Positions 44,411 through 56,163 of a DNA stretch of 64,000 nucleotides are shown piece by piece (the stretch's first letter is position 1; each line of letters opens with the position of its first letter). This stretch comes from Myotis daubentonii. Taxonomy: Eukaryota > Chordata > Mammalia > Chiroptera > Vespertilionidae. Both the position numbers and the translations under genes were made by a program. The notes under the pieces were generated by a model. That model was not told the origin of the DNA and did no database searches. It saw only the letters and a list, made by a program, of their open reading frames with translations. The stretch spans positions 29,342,294-29,406,293 of the forward strand of contig NC_081844.1 in the NCBI RefSeq assembly GCF_963259705.1. The letters are read 5' to 3'.

Positions 44411-46329
44411 CTGCCAGCTGAACCTCATGGAGACATTTGCTGCTGGCTGCACGTCTTCATGCATTATACATCATAACTCTGCAGAGGAATACAAGGGTGC
44501 GTTCTAGGGGGAAACCCCAATGAATGTGATGTAGATGAACTGCAAGAGGTGAGTCTACAGCAGGGAAGCCACAGAGCACAGGGTGAAGTAAAGAGATGGG
44601 CTCAGAGAGACAGTCCAGGGATTGGTGAGGGCTGGACACAGAGGGCAAGAAAGAAGGAGGAAGGGAAGACTCTTGCTGGGAGCCCTGTGGGACTATCAAA
44701 GACATCAGGGAAGAGGGAGGAGGAGGGGGTATTTCCAAAATTAAATATGTGTTTCAAGCACATCCAGCGGTCGCTACATGCGGGTTGCCACGCTGAGCAT
44801 TCTGCTTGCCTGATGCCCTGGAGGGAGGTACATGACTGTGAATGTCCAGGGTACAGATCAGGAACAGGCTTGGAGAAGTCAAAGCTAGAATCAAAATCTG
44901 CCCACCATGTCCTCCCAGGATGCCAGTCCCTGGTGGCCAGGCTCTGCTGAGTGTGCATGAAAGCATGGGGGGAAGGAGCCATAGGGCAGACGGGTTAATT
45001 CACTCAGGTCAAGGTTACCTGTGAGTTAATGAGTAATGAATGGGGTGTGTGGGAAGACCAGGCTGCAGGTTGGGCAGGGGGCGGCCTGGATGTGGGTTGA
45101 GGAGGGGACTAACTCTCAGAAAGCAGTATAGCAAGGACCCTTCTTGGAATGGGGGGCCAGGAGTGAGGGTGGCTTCTTGCTATTTCCAGGCCTGGCAGTG
45201 CCTGTGGGGAAAGGGTGGGCTGCAGCAGGGAGATCACTGCACCCAGGTAGGGGTTGGTTTGGGGGGTGCGTCCTAATCCTCCCACCCAGAAGTCGTCCCC
45301 ACTTTCTTCCTCTTCTCTCCTTGCATCCCAGCTAGTGTTGTCAGGCAAAATATAGGTCGCCACTTAAATTTACGTTTCAGGTAAATAACAGGTACTTTGC
45401 TAGTAAAAGTTCGTCCCCAGTTGGCCACTTAGGTAGTCCAGGCAGCCGGGATCCAGCACCCTCGGTGCCCAAATGCTGGGCCAGGTGGAAGTCCCCTCAA
45501 AAGCCACCTACCCTCTCCCCTCCCTTCCAGCTTATCTTGCCCACCATCCCCCTCCCAAACTTCACACATAAGTCAAGAAGCCTCCCTCCTGTCACCTCAG
45601 TCCTCCCAATGGGTGCCTCGCTGCACACTCCCCCCTCCCCCTGGTTCAGGGGCCTCTCAGTTCCTTTAATTGTCTCAATAGCAGGGACTGTCATCCGTCT
45701 CCTCTCATCCTTCAGACAGATTCACTGAGGCGCTGAGAGAGGAGGAACCAGGCCTTGCAGGGAGACAGAGGCCAGGCCAGGAACTCCTCAAAGCTGTCCA
45801 ACCACAAAGCCTGAAAGCTCCAGGCTCTAATAACATCGGGAAGTGGGGTGGGAGTTTGGGGGCACCGGGGGAGGGAATAAGGGCAGCATTGGGGGCTGGG
45901 GGATTCTAGCAGGCACCCCACCCCAGTTTCAGAAGTTCAATCCCAGTTCTGGAGAATAAGCAGGTCTGTTTGTACTCCCTCCTCTTCTAAAGAAGGGGTG
46001 TCACAATCACAGCAGACAGAGGCCAGGTTTGTTCCGGTTCTCTGTGCCCTCCCCACTCTGTTAACCAGTTCCCTGTTAACCCCTTAGGAAACCAGCCCTC
46101 CAGGAATCCGGATGCCCACCCCACTGTGCCCAGACTTCACATACAGCCCTGACCCCAGATGCCCAACCTGGCTGGGAATCAGAGACATGCACGTTAAATT
46201 GATACTGAAGCAAACATTCAAAGCTTTGCCACCATGACGTCATTGGGGGGTGGGGGGAGCATTTTTCTGCAGGGCCAGCAAGTATGTAAATCAATACATT
46301 TACAGACAGGAATTCAGCGCTAGCTAGTA

Positions 46330-46500
46330 AGATTACCAATGCCTGTAGACTTTGATCTGTGTTATCTCCTTTCCTTACAAAACACGCCTGTAAAGTGGGG
46401 CAATGTGATAACCCCATTTCACATGGGGAAGCTGAGATGCAGAGTAGTTCTCAGGGGATTGAGACCACCAATAAGTGACACTGCTGGAAAGTGACGCAGG
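46330..46500 (+). repeat. MIR-like fragment
   Basis: 'accccatttcacatggggaa' followed by 'gctgagatgcagagtagttc' resembles the MIR 3' region. Weakly conserved. Confidence 0.5.
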
Positions 46501-49093
46501 CTAATAACTCCTGGCAAGAGTATGGTTAGTTTTTTATTTGTTTTTTTAATAAATCTTTATTGTTGAAAGTATTACATATGTCCTCCTATTTCCCCCATTG
46601 ACCCCCTCTACCTCTCCCCCACCCCAAACCCCCAACCCCAGGACCTCTCCACCCCACTGTCTGTGTCCATGGGCCATGCATATATGCATACAAGGTCTTT
46701 GGTTGATGACCTCCCACCCTCCCACCCCCTCAAGATTCCCCACTCTCTTCCATGCTTCCAGTCTCTGGATCGCCTCTGTTCATCAGTTTATTTTGTTACT
46801 TAGATTCCACATATGAGTATGTCATGTGATACTCGTCTTTCTCTGATTGACTTATTTCACTTATTTCACATACATGTCCCTCATGCTGTCTCAAAGGGTA
46901 AGAGATTCTTCTATTTTACTGCTGAATAGTATTCCATGATATAAATGTACCACAGCTTCCTTATCTATTCATCTACTGATGGGCACTTGTTTCCAGATCT
47001 TAGCTATTGTAAATTGTGCTGCTATGAACATGGGGGTGCATACATTCTTTCTGATTGGTGTTTCTAAGTTTCTTGGGATATATTCCTAGAAGTGGGATCA
47101 CTGAGTCAAATGGCAGTTCCAAATTTAATTTTTTGAGGAAACTCCATATTGCTTTCCATAATGGCTGCACCAGTCTGCATTCCCACCAGCACTGTACTAG
47201 GGTTCCCTTTTCTCCACATCCTCGTTAGCACCTGTCTTTGGTCGATTTGTTGATGGTAGCCATTCAGACAGGTGTGAGGTGATACCTCATAGTCATTTTA
47301 ATTTGCATCTCTCTGATGATCAGTGACTTTGAATATTTTTATATGTTTCTTGGTTATCTGTATGGCCACTTTGGAAAAGTGTCTATTTAGGTCATTCCCC
47401 CACTTTTTAATTTGATTGTTTGTTTTCCTTCTGTTAAGTTGTATGAGTTCCTTATATATTTGAATATTAACCGTTTATCAGTTGTATCATTGCCAAGTAT
47501 GTTCTTCCATATAGTGGGCTTCCTTTTCGTTTTGTTGATGGTCTCTTTTGCTGTGCAGAAGTTTTTTATTTTGATGTAGTTCCATTTATTTATTTTCTTC
47601 TTATTTTCCTTTGCTCTAGCAGATGTATCTGTAGACGTATTGTTGTAAGAGATCTTTGAGTTTTTCTGCCTATGGTTTCTTCTAGGATTTTTATGGTGTA
47701 CCAACTTACATTTAAGTCTTTTATCCATTTTCAGTTTATTCTTGTGTATGGTGTAAGTTGGTGGTCTAGTTTCATTTTATTGCATGTATCTGTCCAATTT
47801 TTCCAACACCATTTATTGAAGAGACTGTCTTGACTCCATTGTATGCTCTTGCCTCCTTGTCAAATATTAATTGAGCATAATGGTTTGGGTCCATTTTGGG
47901 GGTTTCTGTTCTGTACCATTCGTCTATATGCCTTTTCTTGTGCCAGTACAGGCTCTTTTGATTATGGGGGCTTTGTAGTATAACACGAAATCTGGTATTG
48001 TGATTCCTCCAACTTTGTTCTTTTTTGTCAAGATTGCTGTAGCTATTCAAGGTCTTTTGTGGTTCCATATAAATTTCTGTAGTATTTGCTCTAGATCTGT
48101 GAAGTATGCCATTGGTATTTTAATTGGGAGTGCATTGAATCTATAGATTCCTTTGGATAGTGTGGGCATCCTAATGATGTTGATTCTACCAATCCATGAA
48201 CATGGAATATTCTTCCATTTGTTTGTATCTTCTTCTATCTCTCTTTTTAAATGTCCTGTAGTTTTCTGAGTACATGTCTTTTACCTCCTTGGTTAACTTT
48301 ATTTCTAAGTATCTAATATTCCTTTTTGCAATAGTAAATGGGATTGTTTGTTTAGTTTCTCTTCCTGAGAATTCATTATCAATGTATAAAAAAAGCCATT
48401 GATTTTTGGGTGTTGATTTTGTATCCTGCTACATTGCCAAATTTATTTATTAAACCTAGTTGTTTTTTGGTGCAGTCCTTAGTGTTTTCAATGTACAATA
48501 TCATGTCATCTGCGAATCATGAGAGTTTTATTCCTCCTTTCCAATTTCAATGCCTTTTGTTTCTCCTTTTTGTCTGATTGTTTGGGCTAGGACTTTGAGT
48601 ACTATGTTGAGTAAGTGATGAAAACAGACATCCCTGTCTTGTTCCTGTCCTTAGGGGCAATAGTTTTAGCTTTTGTCCATTGAGAATGATGTTGGCTGTA
48701 GATTTGTCATATATGACCTTTATCATGTTGTGATATGCTCTCTTTATTCCCACTTTGTTGAGAGTTTTTATCAAAAATGAGTGTTGGATTTTGTCAAATG
48801 CTTTTTCTGTGTCTATTGGTATGATCATGTGATTTTTGTCTTTTAATTTGTTTATATGATGTACCACATTTATTGATTTGCAAATATTGTATGAGCCTTA
48901 CATCCCTGAAATAAATTCCACTTGGTCATGGTGTGTGATCTTTTTTACATACTGCTGGATCTGATTTGCTAATATTTTGTTGAGGGATTTGACATCTATG
49001 TTCATTAGGGATATTGGCCTGTAGTTCTCTTTCTTTGTAGTGTCTATCTGGTTTCAGAATTAGGATAATGCTGGCCTCATAAAAATATCTTGG

Positions 49094-51008
49094 GGAGAAC
49101 CAAGATGGCTGCATAGGTTAACGCCGGAGTTTGCTGCCTCGAACAACCACTTCAAAAAACAACAACTAAAAGACGGAACGGACATCACCCAGAACCACAG
49201 GAAGGCTGGCTGAGTGGAAGTCCTATAACTAGGAGTAAAGAGAAATGCATACCAAGACTCAGAGGAGGCGCAATGCTGAAGTCAAATACTAAGGTGCAGA
49301 GTGCATGCAGAGCGGGCTGGCGACTGAGGGCACAGTTGGCATTTTCAATCGGGAGGGAGTCACAGACTCTGAGCTCCAGATCCGGGCGAGTCTTTAGGGA
49401 CCCAGACTCAAACGGGAGAAGCAGGACTGTCTGGCTTCAGTCGGAACTCGAAGGCAGCTTTCTCTCCAAGGTTTGCAGTGGTTGCTGGGACTCAGAGAGG
49501 CAGAGCCCCTGGGGACGGGACTGAGAGCAGCCATAACTGCTCGCTCCGGCCCACCCTGTTGATCTGTCCACCCTGTTGACCCGCCCCGCCCAAGCCCTGC
49601 ACAAAGGCATTTGCCGGATAGCCTCAGGCAAAGGCTAGATTAGCACCTCCCTAGAGGACAGAAGTTCTCTCACTGCAGACACAGCTGATTCTCACAGCCA
49701 GTTGGCCTGGAGGTCAAATCCCCGCCAGTATTACCTACAACAATCTAGGCTTAACTACAACAAGACTGCCCGTAAAGACCACTAGGGGTTGCACCAAGAA
49801 AGCATAAAAAAGGCGGAGACAAAGAAACAGGACGCAGATGTCAGAAATGGAAGATATAGAGCTCAAAACCACACTTTTAATGTCTTTCAATAATTTTCTA
49901 AAAACTGCCGATAAATGTAGTGAGATCCTCAAGAAATCTAATGAGACCCTCAATGTTGTGATAAAGAACCAACTAGAAATTAAGCATACACGGACTGAAA
50001 TAAAGAATATTATACAGACACCCAACAGCAGACCAGAGGAGCACAAGAATCAAGTCAAAGAATTGAAATGTGAAGAAGCAAAAAACACCCAACCAGAAAA
50101 GCAAAATGAAAAAAGAATCCGAAAATACGAAGATAGTGTAAGGAACCTCTGGGACAGCTTCAAACGTACCAACATCAGAATTATAGGGGTGCCAGAATAT
50201 GAGAGAGAGCAAGATATTGAAAACCTATTTGAAGAAATAATGACAGAAAACTTCCCCCACCTGGTGAAAGAAATAGACTTACAGGTCCAAGAAGCGCAGA
50301 GAACCCCAAACAAAAGGAATCCAAAGAGGACCACACCAAGACACATCATAATTAAAATGCCAAGAGCAAAAGACAAAGAGAGAATCTTAAAAGCAGCAAG
50401 AGAAAGAAACTCAGTTACCTACAAGGGAGCACCCATACGAATGTCAGCTGATTTCTCAACAGAAACTTTGCAGGCCAGAAGGGAGTGGCAAGAAATATTC
50501 AAAGTGATGAATGCCAAGAACCTACAACCAAGATTACTTTATCCAGCAAAGCTATCATTCAGAATTGAAGGTCAGATAAAGAGCTTCACAGATAAGGAAA
50601 AGCTAAGGGAGTTCATCACCACCAAACCAGTATTATATGAAATGCTGAAAGGTATTCTTTAAGAAGAGGAAGAGGAAGAAAAAGGTAAAGATACAAATTA
50701 TGAACAACAAATACACATCTATCAACAAGTGAATCTAAAAATCAAGTGAATAAATAATCTGATGAACAGAATGAACTGGTGATTATAGTAGAATCAGGGA
50801 CATAGAAAGGGAATGGACTGACTATTCTTGGCGGGGAAAGGGGTGTGGGAGATGCTGGAAGAGACTGGACAAAAATCGTGCACCTATGGATGAGGACAGT
50901 GGGTGGGGAGTGAGGGCGGAGGGTGGGGCGGGAACTGGGAAGAGAGGAGTTATTGGGGGGGAAAAGAGGAACAAATGTAATAATCTGAACAATAAAGATT
51001 TAATTAAA
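49094..51008 (+). mobile_element. HAL1 (half-L1) element HAL1-a, apparently complete
   Basis: Begins GGAGAACCAAGATGGCTGC, has a roughly 740-bp 5' UTR, one uninterrupted ORF1 (49838-50662), and a 3' UTR ending AATAAAGATTTAATTAAAA. ATCTTGG with preceding A's flanks both sides (to 49093 and 51011-51020), the target duplication within L1-B. No ORF2 is present between ORF1 and the 3' end, the defining trait of HAL1. It would need L1 reverse transcriptase in trans. Confidence 0.9.
49838..50662 (+). CDS. HAL1-a ORF1p, uninterrupted 274 codons
   Basis: Retrotransposon RNA-binding protein of the L1 ORF1 type. The N-terminal part (about residues 1-105) is charged and coiled-coil-like. Next comes an RRM-like domain (KYEDSVRNLWDSFKRTNIRI, then EEIMTENFPHLVKEIDLQVQ). 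The C-terminal domain follows (RHIIIKMPRAKDKERILKAA, SADFSTETLQARREWQEIF, PRLLYPAKLSFRIEGQIKSF), ending YEMLKGIL-stop. It has no stop or frameshift. The homologous HAL1-b frame starts further upstream (MPRQRNRSQMTEMEE); here that ATG is changed (AGGCGG), so translation would begin at the internal ATG, losing about 9 residues. It lies in an L1 far from any known promoter, so expression is uncertain. Confidence 0.85.
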   Translation: MSEMEDIELKTTLLMSFNNFLKTADKCSEILKKSNETLNVVIKNQLEIKHTRTEIKNIIQTPNSRPEEHKNQVKELKCEEAKNTQPEKQNEKRIRKYEDSVRNLWDSFKRTNIRIIGVPEYEREQDIENLFEEIMTENFPHLVKEIDLQVQEAQRTPNKRNPKRTTPRHIIIKMPRAKDKERILKAARERNSVTYKGAPIRMSADFSTETLQARREWQEIFKVMNAKNLQPRLLYPAKLSFRIEGQIKSFTDKEKLREFITTKPVLYEMLKGIL

Positions 51009-52140
51009 AAAAAATCTTGGAAGTGTTCCTTCCTCTTGGATTTTTTGGAATAGTTTGAGGAGGGTAGGAATTAGTTCTTCTTTGAGTGTTTGGTAAAACT
51101 CCCTTGTTAAGCCATCCGAATGTTGGTTTTTGTTTGCTGGGAGTTTTTTGATTACTGCTTCTATTTCCTCAGTTGTTATTGGCCTATTCAGCTTTTCTGA
51201 TTTCTTCCTGATTCATTTTTGGGAAATTGTATTTTTCTAGGAATTTGTCCATTTCATCTATATTGTCCATCTTGTCATATGATTTTTCATAGCATTTGCT
51301 TACAATTCTTTGTATTTCTGTTGTGACAGTTGTCACTTCTCCACTTTTATTTCTGATTTTATTTATTTGGGTCCTCTTTCTTTGTTTCTTGATGAGTCTG
51401 ACTAACAGTTTATCAATTTTATTTATCCTTTCAAAGAAACAGCTCTTGGTTTCTTTGATATTTTTATATAGCTTTTTTAGTCTCTATGTTATTTATTACT
51501 GCTTTTACTTTTATTAATTCCTTCCTTCTATTTACTCTGGGTTTTTCTTGTTGTTCTCTTTCTAGTTCTTTAAGTGGTAGTGTTAACGAGTTTATTATTA
51601 ATTTTTCTTGTTTTTTGAGGTAGGCCTGTAGTACTATGAACTTCCCTCTGGGGACTGCTTTTGCTGTGCCCCGGAGATTTGGGGTTGTTGTGTGTTCATT
51701 TGCATTTGTTTCTAGGAAGGTTTTATTTCTTTCTTCGTCTTGTTGGTAACTCATTCATTGTTTAATAACAAGCTTGTAGCCTCCATGGTTATAAATGTTT
51801 TGGGGTGTTTTTACTGTAGTTGATTTCTAATTTCATTCCACCTTGATCTGGGGAGATGCTTGATATGATTTCAATCTTCTTGAACTTGTATTTTGTCCTC
51901 ATGTGTGGCCCATCTTTGAGAATGGCCCATCTGTACTTGAGAACAATGTACATCCTGCAAATTTGGGGTGAAATGTTCTATAATTGTCAATTAATTCCAT
52001 CTGACCCAATGTGTCCTTTAGAGTCACTGTTTCCTTGTTAATTTTTTGTCTGAAAGATATATCCAGTGAAGTCAGTGGATTGTTAAGGTCCCCTACTATG
52101 ACTGTATTGTTGTTGTTCTCTTCCTTACAATCCTCTAGAA

Positions 52141-52320
52141 CAGCGGTTCTCAACCTGTGGGTTGCAACCCCTTTGGGGGTCGAATAACCCTTTCATAAGG
52201 GTTGCCTAAGTCTATCAGAAAGCATATATAATTACATATTGTTTTTGTGATTAATCACTATGCTTTAATTATGTTCAATTTGTAACAATGAAAATACATC
52301 CTGCATACCAGATAGCTTTT
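52141..52320 (-). mobile_element. hAT fragment, same family as 9380-9924
   Basis: Starts CAGCGGTTCTCAACCTGTGG and continues as the reverse complement of the right half of the hAT at 9380, stopping after CTGCATACCAGATA. CTCTAGAA occurs exactly before it (52133-52140) and after it (52321-52328), but the second terminal inverted repeat is absent. Confidence 0.8.
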
Positions 52321-52744
52321 CTCTAGAAGCTTTTCTCCTGTTGCCTTTAAGATTCTCTCTTTGAATTTAATTTTTTGGCATTTTAATTATATTGTGTCTG
52401 GGCGTGCGCCTGTATTGGGTGCATATGTGTTTTCCAAGGTTATATCCCCTTGTTGGATGGATCTCTTTAGTATTATGAGGTGATATTTGTTGTCTCTTGT
52501 GATGACCTTCATTTTGAAGTCTATTTTGTCAGATATGAGTATTGCTACCCCAGCTTTTCTCCATTCTTTCACTCTCATCCTGTCTGAGTCTTTTGTTCTG
52601 AGGTAGGTCTCCTGTAGACAGCATATAGTTGGGTCATGTTTTTGTATCCATTCAGCTACCCTATATCTTTTGATTGGAGCATTTAATACATTTACATTTA
52701 AGGTTATTATTGATAGGTATTTATTTATTGCCATTTTAATTCTG

Positions 52745-53700
52745 TACGGCTAGGTTTCTCTCTCTGTTTCTCCTTCTCATTACAGCAGTCCCTTTAGCAT
52801 TCCTTGTAATGCCAGCTTGGTGTTGATGAACTCCTCTGGCTGTGTTTTTGACTGGGAAGCTCTTTATTTCACCATCTATTTTCAATGATAGCCTTGCTGG
52901 CTATAGTAATCTTGGTTTCAGATCCTTGCTCCCCATTACCTTGAGTACTTCATGTCATTCTTTTCTAGCCTGCACAGTTTCTGAGAATCAGGTGTTAGCC
53001 TTCTGGAGATCTTTTGTAGGTAACAGTTTGCTTTTCTCTTGCTTCCTTTAAGATTCTCTCTTTGACTTTAATTTTTTTGGCATTTTAATTATGTTGTGTC
53101 TGGGCGTGGGCCTGTTTGGGTTCTTCTTGCTTTGGACTGTCTGTGCCTCCTGAATTGTGTGACTTTTTTCTTTACCAGGTAGGGAAGTTTTCTGCCATTA
53201 TTTCTTCAAACACGTTCTCTATCCCTTCCTTCCTTTCTGCCTCTTCTGGCACACCTACTATTCAAATATCGTTATGTTTCACATTGCCCCACAGCTCTCT
53301 TATGCTGTCCTCCTCTTTTATCATTATTTTTTCTGTTAGGTTCTCTGATTGAGTGATTTTTTTTCAACCCTGTCTTCTAATTCAGTAATTTGATTGTCAT
53401 CTTCCCCTAATTTGCTGTGTATGACTTCCAATGTGTCCTTTATTTGTGCTATGTCATTCTTTATTTCTGATTTCATAGTTACTATGTCTTCTCTCATGCT
53501 GTTGAGCACCTGTACCATTGATATTTGGAACTATCCAGTTCTGTATCAGATAAATTTCTTATGTCCATTTCATTTATCTCTTATTCTAGAGAATTCTCTT
53601 GTTCTTTCAATTGGGTTTTGTTCCTTTGTGTCCTCATTTTGGCTGCCTGTTTGGGTTTGTGACTATATATTAGGTAGATTTGCTATGCCTCTCAATCTTT
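52745..53700 (-). pseudogene. L1-B ORF1, broken
   Basis: Minus-strand ORF1 remnants: VQVLNSMREDIVTMKSEIKN and LGEDDNQITELEDRVEKK (coiled coil, 53518-53336), then decayed RRM and C-terminal sequence towards 52745. Several stops and frame changes. Confidence 0.8.
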
Positions 53701-53886
53701 AGTGCAGGACAGTGTCAAAAGCTGTTTCTGGCTAATTAGGCCAAGCAAAGACTCAAAGCCTCCAGACCTATGCCTATAGACTGATTGGATTTAGTCTTGA
53801 CTAGCCCTCAAGCAATTGTCCACAGGTTTAGTGAGAGTTTTTTCCAGCAGGGTGGGGCAATTGCTTCTTCCAGGAGGATACTTGTT

Positions 53887-56163
53887 ATTATCGTTCTTTT
53901 TTTTAAATTAAATCTTTATTGTTCAGATTATTACAGTTGTTCCTCTTTCCCCCCCCCATAGCTCCCCTCCACAAAGTTCCCACTCCACCTTCTTCCCTTA
54001 CCCTTGCCATTGTCCTCATCCATAGATGTATGATTTTTGTCCAGTCTCTTCCTGCACCCCCCACATCCTTCCCCCCTGAGAATTGTCAGTCCACTCCCTT
54101 TCTATGTCCCGGATTCTATTATATTCACCAGTTTATTCTGTTAATCAAATTATTTATCTTCTTAAAGGATACCTTTCAGTATTTCATATAATGCTGGTTT
54201 GGTGGTGGTAAACTCCTTTAGCTTTTTCTTATCTGTGAAGCTCTTTATCCGACCTTCAATTCTGAATGATAGCTTTGCTGGATAAAGTAATCTTGGCTGT
54301 AGGTTCTTGCTATTCATCATTTTGAATATTTCTTGCCACTCCCTTCTGGCCTGCATAGTTTCTGTTGAGAAATCAGCTGACAGTCATATGGGTACTCCCT
54401 TGTAGGTAACTAACTGTATTTCTCTTGCTGCTTTTAAGATTCTCTCTTTGTCTTCTGCTCTTGGCATTTTAATTATGATGTGTCTTGGTGTGGTCCTCTT
54501 TGGATTCCTTTTGTTTGGGGTTCTCTGTGCATTCAGGACTTGTAAGTCTATTTCTTTCACCAGGTAGGGGAAGTTTTCTGTCATTATTTCTTCAAATAGG
54601 TTTTCAATATCTTGCTCTCTCTCTTGTTCTGGCACCCCTATAATTCAGGTGTTGGTATGCTTGAAATTGTCCCAGAGGCTCCTTACACTATATTCATATT
54701 TTTGGATTCTTTTTTCATTTTGCTTTTCTGGTTGGGTGTTTTTTGCTTCTTCGTATTTCAAATCTTTGACTTGATTCTTGCAATCCTCTAGTCTGCTGTT
54801 GGATCTGTGTATAATATTCTTTATTTCAGTCAGTGTATGCTTAATTTCTAGTTGGTCCTTTTTCCTATCCTCGAGGGTCTCACTAAATTTATCGGTGGTT
54901 TCTAGAAAATTCTTGAAAAACCTTATAAGTGTGGTTTTGAACTCTATATCCATTAGTTTGCTTTCCTCCATTTCTGTCATTTGTGACCTGTTTCTTTGTC
55001 TCGGCATTTTTTATGCTTCCCTGAATTGGTAGAGTAGCTTTGTGTGCTAGGTGTCCTATAGGGCCCAGTGGCTCAGCTCCCCCAATTACCTGAGGTGGAC
55101 ACTCTTGGTGCACCCTTTTGTGGGCTTTGTGCACAGTCTTGTTGTAGTTAAGCCTTGATTGTTGTAGGTATCACTGGGAGTAATTGACCTCCAGGCCAAT
55201 CGGCTGTGAGAATCAGCTGTGGTTATGGTGGGAGATCTTCTGTGCTTGAGACACTCTTATGGGGCAAGACTTGCTTCAGTGGGGCTTTTATGCTCACTGA
55301 GTCTGACCCCTGAGTGTGTCCTTATGGATCTGAGGAGTTGTAATCTGGATGGTCCACTCTAATCACTGGGTATACTGGCTCTTGGATCTTTAAGGAGGTG
55401 CTAATTTAGCCTCTGCCTGAGGCTACCCAGTAGGAGCTATGGAGAGATCTGCAGATTCCTTTTCTTTGTTTGGAGTTTGGAGGTGTGTAGATGAGGCCCA
55501 GCTGTGAAGCAATGCAAGCTGCTGTGGGGCCTTGGGCCTTCTTTTTGGATGTTCTGGGTCTCTCTGACTGAGCTTCAGTTAGTTAGGTAATTTTAGATTG
55601 CAAATGGCCAGGGCATTCATATGCAAAAAGCCTCTATGCACAGCTTGGGTGGGGCGGGGTCTCAGGGAATCAACAGAACAGAGCAAACAGCTATAGCTGA
55701 TCCTCAGCCCTGCCCTAAGAGGCCCCAGGTCTCAGTGTCCCGTGGTAATCACTGCAGGCGCCTCTGAGAAAAAACCGCCCTTGAGTTCTGCCCGATGACA
55801 GACAGTCCAGTTTCTCCCCGTATGAGTCTCGGTCCCCAGAGACTTGCCCAGAACTGGCAATCAGAGCAGTCTGGAGCTTGGTCTCCTTCCAGATTGCAAA
55901 AGACTGCCGCATCCTCAGTTGCCAGCCCTTTCCGCATGCGCCTCCATACCTCTGCACTTTACTTCCACACTGCACCTCCTCTGAGTCTCAGTGTGCTTTT
56001 CTCTTTCCTTCTAGTTGTAGATTTTCCATTCAGCCAGCTTTCCTGTGGTTCTGGATGATGTCCATTTTGTCTTTTAGTTGTTGTTTTTTAGTGGTTGTGT
56101 GAGGCAGCAATTTCCGGTTTACCTATGCTGCCATCTTGGTTTTCTCTCTATTATCATTCTTTT
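53887..56163 (-). mobile_element. HAL1 element HAL1-b, minus strand, inactive
   Basis: Element 53901-56149 with target duplication ATTATCGTTCTTTT (53887-53900) and ATTATCATTCTTTT (56150-56163), one mismatch. The 5' end on the minus strand is GAGAAAACCAAGATGGCAG and the 3' end is AATAAAGATTTAATTT. It holds a long 5' UTR (55010-56149) and one ORF1 only. It inserted in the 5' UTR of L1-B. Confidence 0.9.
54162..55007 (-). pseudogene. HAL1-b ORF1, frameshifted
   Basis: Begins MPRQRNRSQMTEMEESKLMD (55007) and is open to 54645 (DNFKHTNT). A stop (near 54643) and a later frame change split off a second piece (MPEQEREQDIENLFEEIMTE to TYKGVPI, 54635-54384) and a third (MQARREWQEIFKMMNSKN to ILKGIL, 54356-54162). 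It is close in sequence to the uninterrupted HAL1-a ORF1. Confidence 0.88.

Larger units (their letters stand above)
47387..52734 (-). pseudogene. L1-B ORF2, broken and interrupted
   Basis: Minus-strand pieces: start MAINKYLSIITLNVNVLNAP with CCLQETYLRTKDSDR (52734-52387), endonuclease NTVIVGDLNNPLTSLD (52153-51899), a reverse transcriptase piece with [14 protein letters not shown] and LRTGTRQGC (48867-48547), then RTETPKMDPNHYAQLIF (48068-47772) and [18 protein letters not shown] (47728-47387). Frameshifts, stops, HAL1-a and a hAT fragment divide it. An 80-bp stretch resembling ORF1 (52329-52410) lies inside the endonuclease. Confidence 0.85.
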
